NCBI GenBank assembly: GCA_024734495.1
Contig: JALMQS010000075.1
Span: 4,386,832-4,450,831, forward strand
Direction of reading: 5' to 3'
DNA: 64,000 bases
Source of the DNA: Forficula auricularia
Lineage: Eukaryota > Arthropoda > Insecta > Dermaptera > Forficulidae
The notes beneath the pieces are model-generated. The model had not been told where the DNA came from, made no database searches, and saw only the letters and a list, made by a program, of their open reading frames with translations. This document shows positions 34,300 through 44,872 of the stretch, piece after piece (within the stretch, counting starts at the first letter, position 1; every line of letters begins with the position of its first letter). A program made the translations under genes and the position numbers.

Positions 34300-35949
34300 A
34301 AAATCTCAACAAAGAAAAACTACCCTCGTTAAATTGTAAATGGAGATCACCATAGAGACTAGAAAGTAAATATTTTTATCATCTTTTGTTTTTAATTTGC
34401 ATTTGATATATTTATTAAATTTGTTTTTATCCACTTTGTTTAAATATATTATTTTTTCTTAGAATCATTCTTTTCATTATCCCTATATCTCAAATTAATT
34501 AATTAATACCTAATTTTGAATTTAAATTAAGTTAATAACATAATTATGTGTACTACAATCATGAGTGCAAACAATATAAGTGTTCATAGTAGAATGAATG
34601 AATCTGTTGCTAAGCGAAAGTCAATTGATTAGCAATCTTGAAAATTCGGATCACCGGCTTGGACTAAATTCTAGTGATGGCAGACAATTATAAAAAAGAA
34701 ATGATCAGGGACAGAGGTGATTATTCATACTTGTATTGTATAAATTCAAATCTCGAAGCTTTTTTATTTTTTTTATTTATTCTATGATCTGAATCGTTTC
34801 TGCCCTTTCTCTTTTTCAAAGATATCTCAATGTCTTTTATTTCTAATTATATAAAGTAAATAATCCGTTCTAAAGCTTCAATTACGAGAAGAGGTTGATT
34901 TATACTAACCGTTCAGCAAACGTCAAACAGGCCTCCTTCAAAACCTTTATAACGGAAACAATAATTCCCCCAAAAGCTTGATTTGTGCTTAGAGTCATTA
35001 ACGAGCAAGGTATTTGGCAGTAAATATCTACTAAATTATTCACAGGAAAAAATCCCCAACAAATTATTTAATTAATAAAGGCAGAAACTTTCTCAACACA
35101 GTATACGAATGTTTGTTTTCAAGATTGTATTTATTTCATATCATGTATAATACAATATTCTAATTTACAATATCAGAATTTTTACTTTATTTCAGTGATA
35201 AAGGAGAAATTTTATCCAAATGTTTGATACATAATTGGACAAATTTCTTATTGTTTTTATAATTAAATTGTATTTATTTCTTATAATAGTCTTAACACGA
35301 ATTTCGAGGCCCTTTTTACACACAGTTTCAATTTATGCCGGTTTATTTTACATTTGACTCTTCCATTATTAGATATTACAGAGTAATTTTTGCAATGATG
35401 GACTATTTACCAGGTTTTCTTTTGTGTAAAAAACCCAGTACAACGAATAATCCGCTTAAATGAAGAGAATGTAGATATATCATGATCTTGTTATAACAAT
35501 ATGGTATGTGCATAAAAATTGAATAATAATATTAGCTAATTTAATTAAATATATTGAATATTTTGTTTCCTTTAAAAAGTAAAAATGTTATAGTCGAGTT
35601 AAAAATGAATTAAATTAATTCGCGGAAAAAATAGGAACAATCGCGTGACGACCAAAGTCTTTTTCTGATTTGAATATAAATGGTGTTTTGTTTCTTAATG
35701 AGAGAATAGGCACATAAGTAAGATTTAAAATTAAAATGGTGCATATAATTATATAAAATAAAGAAATCTAAAATGTTTACTATTGACTGAGATTAATTTG
35801 GAATTTGATAATTGACAGAATGTAAGCAAGGATTGACTGTATTAATATATGTAGTTTGATCACGATAATTATAGTCTAGTTTAGAGGTGAGAAAAACTTG
35901 ATTAGAGACGAAACCTCGCAAATTAAACTTGGTATAATTAAAAAAAACT
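34300..35949. other. AT-rich non-coding stretch
   Basis: No supported gene, repeat or palindrome. TTAATTAATTAATA tracts near 34490-34510. Confidence 0.4.
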
Positions 35950-36300
35950 AACTAACTAAAAACTAACCACCCAAAATGGGGGGGGGGGGTCTAGGCCCTT
36001 GTACCAAACTAAACCAAATTTTGTATACATAATCAGTGAGCCCACAGTAATATAAAAATGCAAAAACTAACCCCCAAAATAGTGGGGGGTGTAAAAATCT
36101 AGGTCCTTTTACCAAACTAAACCAAATTTTGTATAGATAATCAGTGGGGCCCCAGAAGAAAATGCAAAAACTAACCAGCCAAAATGAAGGGGAGGTCAAA
36201 AATTAAAAAACTAGACCCTTGTACCAATCTCAACCAAATTTCGTATACATAATCATTGGGTCCCCATAAGTCTAAAAATGCAAAAACTAACCCCCTCCTC
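35950..36300. repeat. Minisatellite, about 3.3 units of ~105 bases
   Basis: Units begin AAAAACTAACC near 35958, 36064, 36167 and 36283 (last one cut off). Each carries a G-run or GGGG-rich block, CTAG(G/A)(C/T)CCTTGTACCAA or similar, ACCAAATTTTGTATA and TAATCAGTG. The units have diverged by substitutions and small indels. Confidence 0.8.
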
Positions 36301-36975
36301 TTCTACATGATTATAAATAATTTTATTAAATATTAAATATAAGTGAGGGGCCAGGTTGTAATGTAAAGTTAAGTGGATGGCCACGTCAGAACGGCGAGAA
36401 CCTGGCCATTTAATGGAAAGAATCAAGCCATAATTATGCGACTAGATTCTGGGCAGAAAAACAGGTCAGAATTTGGCTTGAAACCAGAAATTCTGGTCAC
36501 TTTTTCTACCAGGGCAAGAACCAATATTTCAATTAAAATGGTGTTTTGTCTAGAGTAATATAGCTTATGAATTTGAGATATTTTAATTTTACAAGAAATA
36601 CAAAGTGATTTCATTTGATTGTATGCTAATCTCCTATCGCCTCCTGGGAAATTGAACCTAGGTTCCAGATTTTCTTGCTGCGAGAGAATCAAATTTCCAG
36701 ACAAACTTCTTCTAATATGCAATTGAAAATACCTAATTAGATCCACGATTATTGTAATTATTTGAATTAAGCTTTTGTGACGTGACCTGTTAGTTGTAAA
36801 TTCCAAATTTCAAGCCATCGAAAAGATTAGTTTTTTTGAAATTTCAGACTATTAATATTTAATTTTTATGCACAAACGAAATTATCTATTAAAAAGATTT
36901 ACTAGTATAATACATTCAAAGTACCATCCATAAGTTAAATTTTTCCAAATATTCATAACAATTGATCGTACCAAG

Positions 36976-39900
36976 GTCCTGGTCCTGGGGCATATATGTT
37001 GCCACCTTTGGTGGGCTTTCCACACCATGGCCTTACTAAGACAAGATATCCGGCCTATACAATGGCTAAGCGATTGAACGGCAGAATCCGAGCTAGAGGA
37101 GCAGGTCCATACGCTATCGAAAGAAACTATACACGTTACGGAAAGAATGGAACTCCAGCCTATTCCATGGGAATACATATAGGAAAATTAAGTAAGTTCT
37201 ACATAGATTCATTTCTTTCATTCTCGTGTCAGAAGAAACCTGACGTTCCTGGTCAAGCCAAAATATTTAATTTAAAAAAATATATTTTTTATATTTATTA
37301 ATAAAAGATATGGTGTGTGCACTACGTGACTTTCTTTTAATTTTCATCTCTTTTTCTAGGTCGATCGGTAAGTACAACTCTCCGGGCTGCAAGATTATTA
37401 AATTCACGCAAAATGATTCAATTTTTGTCCTTATTGTCTATAGAAATGTCTGAATAGTGAGAAATATTATTTTGAAACCATTTTTTCTGTCTGTGTTAGA
37501 ATAGAGGGTTTCTATCGTTAGAGCATCCAGAACAAAAATCAAAAACATCGAATCGTCATCTTGAAAGCTATCAAATGATTGTAACTAATTAGCTGAGAAC
37601 AAATTTTTATTAGTAAACTACACCACTATAACTACAAACTTACAATTTTTTCTCTCAAATCATAGCATAACCAAAAATTGCTAAATCTTAAAATTTGCGA
37701 ACAGTCTAAAAAATGTTCCCAATTGTTCTTTCAATTAACTCTAATTTTTTTTAATTCGTAACCATTTAGCTAATTAGTTTATTTTATTTATTTTTTCAAT
37801 TTTAAAAATATATATAATTTAAATACATAATATTATTAATATAAATTGAAGGCATAAAAAAGTAAATCACAGTATAATTAAATAGGATACAATTTGATAT
37901 TTTTACATTCGCCCTTTAAATAAATATTTGTGGACTCGGGTATGATCTCATGACTCTTCCCTAATTTTTAAATTGAGTGAAATACCGTAGATTAATATAT
38001 TAAATTATAAAATATTGCTTTTAATTATAGAAATAATTTCTATTATATATAATTAAAAATAATTTATGAATTTCACAAATGTAATATACATATGTATCAA
38101 ATAGAGGACGACCCGAATCCAGGACCAGCGGCCTATTTGCCTGATTATAGATTAATTCAACAAATACCACCAAAGTACAGCCTGGGCCAACGGACCCATA
38201 TGGGCGGCGGTGCCCCCACGCCAGCACCCAATGCATATAAACTACCGACCTGCATTGGGTGCAAAATTGTCGATAAATATGCATTGCCCTGCTATACTAT
38301 GTAAGTACCAATCAAACAATCGAAAAAGTCAATTATTTCATCCAACTCTCCAATCATCAACCTTTATAAATTTTCAAACATTATTGGCTTTATTTGCCTC
38401 TCTCATAATTGATGATAAAATGTAACAAATTGGTGTTTTACAATGAATGAACGCGATTTGCACAAATAAACTTTGAAAGTCATCATTAAAAAGGTGGTCC
38501 CCAACAAGAGGCGAATTTCCAATTTAGGGTTTCCAATAAAAGTCAAAATTTATCATTATAATAATAGAGCTTGAACTGTAGAAATATCGAATCAGATCCA
38601 GAAATAGGTATAACATATGGTATATGAAATCAGGTTTGTTATAGTTTGAACATTAGAAGATTTAAGACAAAGGAATAAGAAAAGAATTGCAATCTTCAGA
38701 ACTCATAGGGATAAAGTTAGGAAGGAATTTATATTTAACGAAAAATCAATGAGGTTGTCCGCTGCTTGGTGTAAATAAACATATACCCACCTATATTATA
38801 ATGACAGTAGGTATATATAATTTATTTGTAGTTATAGACTATAGTATCGAAGGTTTGAGCTCAGTCTTTAATTAGAAATATTCTGTTATTTCTAATAGGT
38901 TCAAATACCAGATAGGATATAAACTTTTTAGCATTTATAGTGTTAAAATAAAAATTTAGCCATTTTAATAGATTTTTAAAAGATTTTTTCATTGGAAGTA
39001 AAACAAAGGAGCTAATTATATTTTACGTAATTTTTTTACCATTTCTAAGGGTGCTTCAACGGCTGAGATTTTTAGTGTATTTAAATGTGATAAAGACATT
39101 AAAATCATAAATCAAAATTAAAATCTTATGGCTCATCACACTACAGTTGTACTTTTTAGTGTGCTTTTGATAAAATCAAATGAAGGCGACATCGACAGTT
39201 TCCTCAAACCAACCTTTGGATTGATTATTTTGTGATGCTGATAAAGTAAAAGTAAAAAAAGGTCCTTAAAAATTTGCATAAAATTAATTTGATGATAGTA
39301 TGCCGAATGTATTTGATTGAGCTGGAGTCCTATAGGATCGGCATTCGATACCCAGAACTGCTTAAATGAATGCATACCAACCAGGGGTACTATGAATAGT
39401 TTAAAACAGATGATAGCATTGACCTTTTGGAAGATTCAAAACAATTTCATATTTAAGGTAGTTCTTTCACAAATGCAAAAATTCAAGAAGTTTTTGAAAC
39501 TTGGAATATAAGTCATTAAAAACATAATACACATACTGTTAAAATTTGAAGACGATTTACCACACCAAACATGAAATAATTGCAATTAAAAATGACATTT
39601 TTAACATAGAGTAGATAGGGAAAGGGTGGGGATATGATCATTATTTTATTTTTTTCATTGAAGGACTTTCACCATCTTGATGAAAAACTAATATTTGTTA
39701 GAATAATATATTCGGAGTAACTTAAAAAAAATTGAAATTATTTACCACGTAGTTTTGATAAAAAACAAAAAAAAACCTATTTGAGCGATTATTTTTAGTG
39801 GAGGGGATATAAGCACAATGGCTTGGAAACGATCTGGCAAGTATGTGTGTATCTATATAGAGATTTCGTAGTGTGAGTGGACAGTCACGTTAAAAAAAAT

Positions 39901-42689
39901 ACCCTAAAATTTTAGTTCCTTTCATATTTCTAGAGTGGTTACGAGGCTAAAACTTTTTGTGTGGATTGTCGCGAAAGAACCACCTTAATTTAAATTTCGT
40001 GAAATTATTCACTAATACGCATTTCTAAAACATCTAGTTAACTTCTATTATATCTTCTTCACGATCCATAAAATCAAAAAAATTTATTCAAAAGAAAAGA
40101 AAATTGACAAAATCTTTATTAAAAAAATTAATAATTACACAAACGAATTCATATAAGACTCATCATATTCATTAATGAAGATTCATAAACACCTTTTAGA
40201 AAAAAATATTCTCAATAATGATTATTTCCGAGGGTGAACCGCAATTGGATTTAGGTGTACACCGTCTTTAGAATTATGTGGAATTATTTTGAAATTTATT
40301 AGATAATCTATTGTCATCTATTTATTGTCTTATACTTGGAAATGAAAGTGGAAGTAGGTGTACACCAGAAAAAGGGGAAAAAATATTTTCGTCAGATGGG
40401 GAGGCTATTAAATACTATTGTAATTAATAAGCTGAAATTTGACATACATGATTTTACTACTAAACGCCACCTCCTCTCCGGTTATAGATTTCTATCTCAA
40501 ACTGTTCGCTGACAAAATAAAAAATTATCAAATCACTAAAATTTGTAGACAACGCACACAGTTGTGAAAAAGTTATCTTTTTATTATTGAAAAGATAAAA
40601 GTAAAAATAAACGAAATTGACGGAAGGTCTTCCGTCTTCGTATATTTCAGATTTAAAAAATTCTTTTTTTTTTTATATTTACTGACGATGATATATTAGA
40701 TACCTTCCAGCCGTTAGAATATGAATACTTTTAAATAAATTATCTAAAAAAAGTTTCGACTAAAAGCACCTAGAATGTATATTTTCAATGAGAAAATCTC
40801 ATCAGTTTTGAAGCCATTTTCTGGAGTTTTCAAGTGCTGTACGAAAAGTTGATCGACAGCATTTGAAAAACAGAAAACTAGATGTCAAAACGTGCATTCT
40901 GATGAGATATTCTCATTAAAAATCTGCAAGGTAGTTTTAGTCTACTTTTCCTTAATAAACAGCAAACACCATAGCATCAAATTTGCGATTTTTGAATAAA
41001 TTATTATTCATTAAAATTATCTATATTAAATCCTATCCCTTTAAAAATGTAATAATAATTTTGAATTATTATTTAGTACAGAGATGTCCAAACTTAGGTA
41101 CATTGCCCACATTTGAAGAAAAAAAATTGTCTCGGACCGCGGATAAAATATTATAATTCTATTGATATTTGTTATTCAAAAAAGATAGTTAATAATGTAG
41201 AAATAAGAACTTTATTATTTTTTTTAGATCATAGTGAGCTTCTAATTTTACGTTTCGTAAATTTTATACTTGAAAATAGCTTCTCGTATATGAAAATACA
41301 GATCTTCATACTACAAAAAGTGATATTATGTATTAATATTTGTTTATATTTTTTCCTGGTTCGATAATTAATATAAAATTCTAATAAAGAGACAATATTC
41401 AATTTTTCTTACAGATCGGTATCTAATTGTTGTTTCAGAAAATTTATTTCTAATGAAAATGGAGTCAAAAATAGACCAAAATGATTATTACTTTTTCGGG
41501 AATCTTGAAATCTAGTTCCAGATTTAAAATTTAAAATTAGCACTTTACTGTATTTTTCGAAAACTTCACAGTAGATTTTCAGTTTTATTATTTTAGAGAA
41601 AAAAAATTATAAGGTCACATTGTTGAGTGTTTTCCAGTATCTACATACAAATCTCAATGTTTTAAGGAATTTTATGACTTTATATTGGTCCACGGATTGG
41701 AGAGCCCTGGTTTAAATCGAATGGAATTAAAGAAGGAAATGAGGAATGATAATTTATTTTTTAAAAGGGTCATGGATATAATAATAATCCCTGACAATTC
41801 AATATCTATTGACATGTAAGACCTAAAAGACAAGTTCTGACATGTTTTAGCCCAGGAGAGAAATTATCACTTAATTGTGATTGTTTTAGAAACCCCCAAT
41901 TCCTTGTCTCCTTGTACTAGAATGAAATAACTATAATCTTGGTTAGTGTAGAATATAAGATTGGCTTCTTATTCAGGTCCAAGCGATTTTACAAACCCCC
42001 ACAACTTCTCACCATCTACAAGGCCCAAATCCGCCCCTTGTCTCGAATACGGCTCTCATCTGTGGAGAGGAGCCTCAAAATATTCTCTTGCTACCCTTGA
42101 TGCAATTCAGAAACGAGCCGTCAGGCTAATTGACGATTCTACCCTCACTGACTCCCTCGACTCGCTGGCTCATCGAAGAGATGTCTCCGCCCTTTCCCTT
42201 TTCTATAGATACTATCACGGCAGGTGCTCTGATGAGATAAAATCAATAATTCCCCCCAAAGCATGCTTTGCACGCAGCACACGTTTTGCCGACTCCCAAC
42301 ACTCTTTCGCGGTCAAATTAGAAAAGTGCCGGACCACTTCATTCGCGAATTCATATATCCCCATGACTTCAAGGAACTGGAACTCTCTCCCAGCCTCTAT
42401 CTTTCCCAGCACCTATGATCTTCAAACCTTCAAAACCAGGGTGCATAGACACCTACGTCTACACCCTCTCACTTAAACAACTTTCCCTTCTCTTCGGTAA
42501 TGCAAGGGTCTTTCGAGATCCATAGGGGCTACATCTTTACTGGTGCACCCCTTCTTGCATTCGATTGCATTAAAAAAAAAAAAAAAAAAATTACTGAAAT
42601 AATAAATAACGTATTTTAGAAAATGAAAATATGAGAATAAGAATTTTTAAATATTCGAAACTTCATTTTTTTTTACTTTACCATACAGG

Positions 42690-42737
<48 letters not shown>

Positions 42738-43474
42738 AAAAAATTTAAATCTTTTATTATTTTAATGTGAAACAAGTGACCAAGAATCCTTAACTCATAG
42801 TAAATGAATATTACATATAATATTTATTTACTCTTATCTTTATTAAAGATGTTTCACCTTGCACCAATACCACAATCTCTACTAATTGTTTCTTTGAGTG
42901 TAAATGTAAATGTTTTGAAATAAATTATTGATTGTTTTATTGTATTAAATAAATTCAGTTTTATTCGAACCTGACTACCAAAATTAGAAATTCTAGCCAA
43001 ATGCTAATTTTAGTATTCGGGTTCAATTTACGAGGTTATAAAATAACTCTGACATATAATTAAATATAATCCATTCCATCTCGGATCTAATAAATGACTA
43101 CTTGTTGTGATTGTCTTAGAAATTTAAAGTCTATTTTTTATCGGCTATTTGAAATCTTATATATATATAATAATTCTAGAGGTCGAAAGCCTTGATTTGA
43201 TGTTTGCTTTTGCTTTAGGGGTACAGCGACGAAAGGAACGAGGGGCCATCTAGGTCCCGGTCCTGCCAGTTACGATGTGCCTCAACTGAACGCATATAAA
43301 CAACGATTGCCGATCTATTCAATGGGCGTGAAATCAATGGGAATGAGGTCCGGACTTATGAACCCAGGACCGGCTGCTTACCTACTAAAAGGACTAGGCA
43401 GAGGCGCCGCATTTTACTTTGGCATCAAACACAGCGAATACACAACTCCACTAATACTTGAAGAAGATAATTAA
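36976..43474 (+). CDS. ODF3/CIMAP-type SHIPPO-repeat protein (5' end not found)
   Basis: Encodes a homologue of outer dense fibre protein 3 (ciliary microtubule-associated, sperm-tail and ciliary axoneme protein). Exons: 36976-37191, 38105 or 38107-38300, and 43219-43474 (stop TAA). All joins keep frame: the first intron is phase 1 if exon 2 starts at 38105, the second is phase 2. Six Pro-Gly-Pro repeats are visible: GPGPGAY, ARGAGPY, NPGPAAY, TPAPNAY, GPGPASY, NPGPAAY, each followed by a YS-MG/Y-M element such as PAYSMG or PIYSMG. The C terminus FGIKHSEYTTPLILEEDN has the family's diagnostic FGIKHS-Y-TPL end. About 222 residues are seen against about 254 in vertebrate ODF3, so roughly the first 25 residues lie in an upstream exon that I could not place. 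AATAAA at 43513 follows the stop. The 4.9-kb last intron holds several transposons. Confidence 0.88.
37360..37367 (+). other. Candidate 8-base microexon in the ODF3-like gene
   Basis: A very strong acceptor (TTTTCATCTCTTTTTCTAG) is followed by GTCGATCG and then a consensus donor GTAAGTAC at 37368. If included, codons AGT CGA TCG (Ser-Arg-Ser) arise and the next exon must start at 38107; if skipped, it must start at 38105. The acceptor region there reads ATAGAG, offering AG at both positions, so both products stay in frame. Confidence 0.4.
38751..38872 (-). mobile_element. Single-arm F2 fragment with degenerate hammerhead
   Basis: The arm GAGGTTGTCCGCTGCTTGGT...AAATAAACATATACCCACC matches the F2 arm. 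On the minus strand at 38872-38835 follows AAAGA CTGAGCTC...TTC GATACTATAGTC TAT, a decayed form of the 12055 ribozyme (core changed to GATA). It links the F2 arms to the hammerhead in one copy. Confidence 0.6.
40232..40366 (-). mobile_element. MITE family M1, copy 3 (truncated)
   Basis: Starts GGGTGAACCGCAATTGG and continues TTTAGGTGTACACCGTCTTT, the complement of the right end of copy 1. It ends near GTAGGTGTACACC without the other terminal repeat. Confidence 0.75.
40758..40945. repeat. Fold-back repeat
   Basis: Outer arms GACTAAAAGCACCTAGAATG...AATGAGAAAATCTCATCAG and CTGATGAGATATTCTCATTA...AAGGTAGTTTTAGTC, inner arms TTTTCAAGTGCTGT and ACAGCATTTGAAAA. It contains CTGATGA on both strands but no GAAA core in the right place, so I do not call a ribozyme. 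Confidence 0.65.
41079..41709. mobile_element. Non-autonomous hAT-like element inside the ODF3-like intron
   Basis: 631 bases. Ends CAGAGATGTCCAAACTTAGG and (complement) CAGGGCTCTCCAATCCGTGG share most of the first 15 bases. CTCGGACCGCGGATAAA just inside is a common hAT subterminal block. The 8-bp flanks ATTTAGTA and GTTTAAAT match only in part. No transposase. Confidence 0.6.
41957..42590 (+). pseudogene. 5'-truncated LINE copy 2
   Basis: Almost identical to the last 640 bases of the copy at 26240-27357. It starts in the frame reading KIGFLFRSKRF; one base is gained near 42038 (CCTTGTCTCG against CCTATCTCG), which shifts the frame, so the apparent start MASYSGPSDF is out of frame. From LEYGSHLWRGA on the protein matches to the same stop (42476). 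Ends in an A-run at 42571-42590. Confidence 0.9.
42692..42735. repeat. (TA)n microsatellite
   Basis: About 22 uninterrupted TA units. Confidence 0.95.
43066..43160 (+). repeat. Dispersed repeat family R2, 3' fragment
   Basis: CCATCTCGGATCTAATAAAT, GTTGTGATTGTCTTAGAAAT, TTAAAGTCT and TATCGGCTATTTGAAATCTT match the R2 3' part at 12531-12605. It lies just before the last exon of the ODF3-like gene. Confidence 0.55.
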
Positions 43475-44344
43475 TCCTCTTAAAAAAAACACAAAAAAAT
43501 AATTTCATTCTGATTAATAAAATTTTTAAAATCCCAATCGATCAATTATTTAACTTTTCCTTTTTTTTTTTTTTTTGAAGTGAAACTTCTTTAGCGACTT
43601 ATCTGTTTGATAATTTTTGTTACAATAAAGAGGAAATTACTCAATAGAGGGGAAACATTTTTTAAAACCCACTAATGTAGTTTATGACAAATAAAATTTA
43701 TTAAAATTAGCAAATCTAAATTATTTAGAAGTGGATGTTATTTTTATATAATGGGTAAATAAGTTTCCAATTCCCCTGTCAGCTTATGTGGATGAGGCTC
43801 ACACATATTTTTTTAATATAAAAAAATAAATTTATACGATAAATTAATTTTTTCTTTCGTTTCCCATCTTCAGGTGATGACAGATAGATATAGCTTAAAA
43901 AGTTATCTCAAATCATAAATCTGTTAAAATAACAAACATTGAGTGATATTCAATAGTTAAATAAAAATTGATTTATACAGATTAATTAGTTGAGTTGACT
44001 CTATATATAAATATATCCGGTTAAAGCTGGTTTCAGAATAAGAACCCGATACGTCTGGAAAATAATAGAAAATGTGAACACTTAATGAAAAAGAAGTTGA
44101 TAAATAGTGAAAAGAAATTCTGATTAAAATAATGAATTAGAACATCATTTTTCGTTCCCTCAAAATCCGAAATTTCAGAACATATCCTCCTTCAGAGTTT
44201 ATAATTGTCACCTAATGAAGCTTGTAATACTTTCTCTCCTTTAAAAGTGCTTGTTTGTTGTTGCAAAGTCCATAAAATAACAAACACGCACTGTTAAATG
44301 AGACAAGAAAGAGGTGTTACAAGATTCAATCATTGATCATTTTA

Positions 44345-44388
44345 AGCCCTGAAGAAAGAGATGATCCTCCGAAATGTCGGGTTTTAAG
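44345..44388 (+). ncRNA. Hammerhead-like motif, weak helices
   Basis: CTGAAGA at 44350-44356, helix II GAG/CTC, GAAATGTC (A15.1, UG loop, U16.1, C17), then GGGTTTTAAG against TTTTAAGCC before the core (two pairs, one mismatch, two pairs). The core sequence is complete; helix II has unpaired bases at its base. Confidence 0.55.
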
Positions 44389-44872
44389 AGCGAAAATGAC
44401 ATGCCAATAAATAAATAAATAAATAATAATTTTATTCGGAATTTCTACTTTTCATTGAAAAAAATTGATGAGAGTGAATCGACAATTTTTTTGTCATCTA
44501 ATAATTTAAGACCAAAAGCTGAAGCTTACTTGCTATAAAAGCCCAATTTATTAATACAAAACTTCACAATTATGGTCTTAAATAAATGGCATCAAAACTT
44601 ACATGGTTTTACAGCAAACTATCTCTCAGAAATCAAATCGGTTTCTCTATAAGGGTAAAGATTTTCTTGGAGTGAAATAATTATTTGAATACCTATAAAG
44701 TTTTCATTATAAATAATAAATAAATAAAATATGCTTTTATTTGAAATGCTTGAAATAATGAGATAAAAAATGAAAAATAATTTATTAAAATGTAGTTTAA
44801 TGGAAACAAAAGTTTGTATAATTCCTTTTACGAAATTCATCTACAATTTTATATCACGCATAAAAAATCTCG

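Noticed and set aside
40758..40945. CTGATGA on both strands of a fold-back suggested another facing hammerhead pair.
   Set aside because: After the short hairpin GAGA...TCTC the required GAAA and the helix III/cleavage bases are not in place.
41961..42040. Start of the 171-codon frame (MASYSGPSDF...) as a new protein.
   Set aside because: It is the LINE reverse transcriptase read in the wrong frame before a one-base shift.
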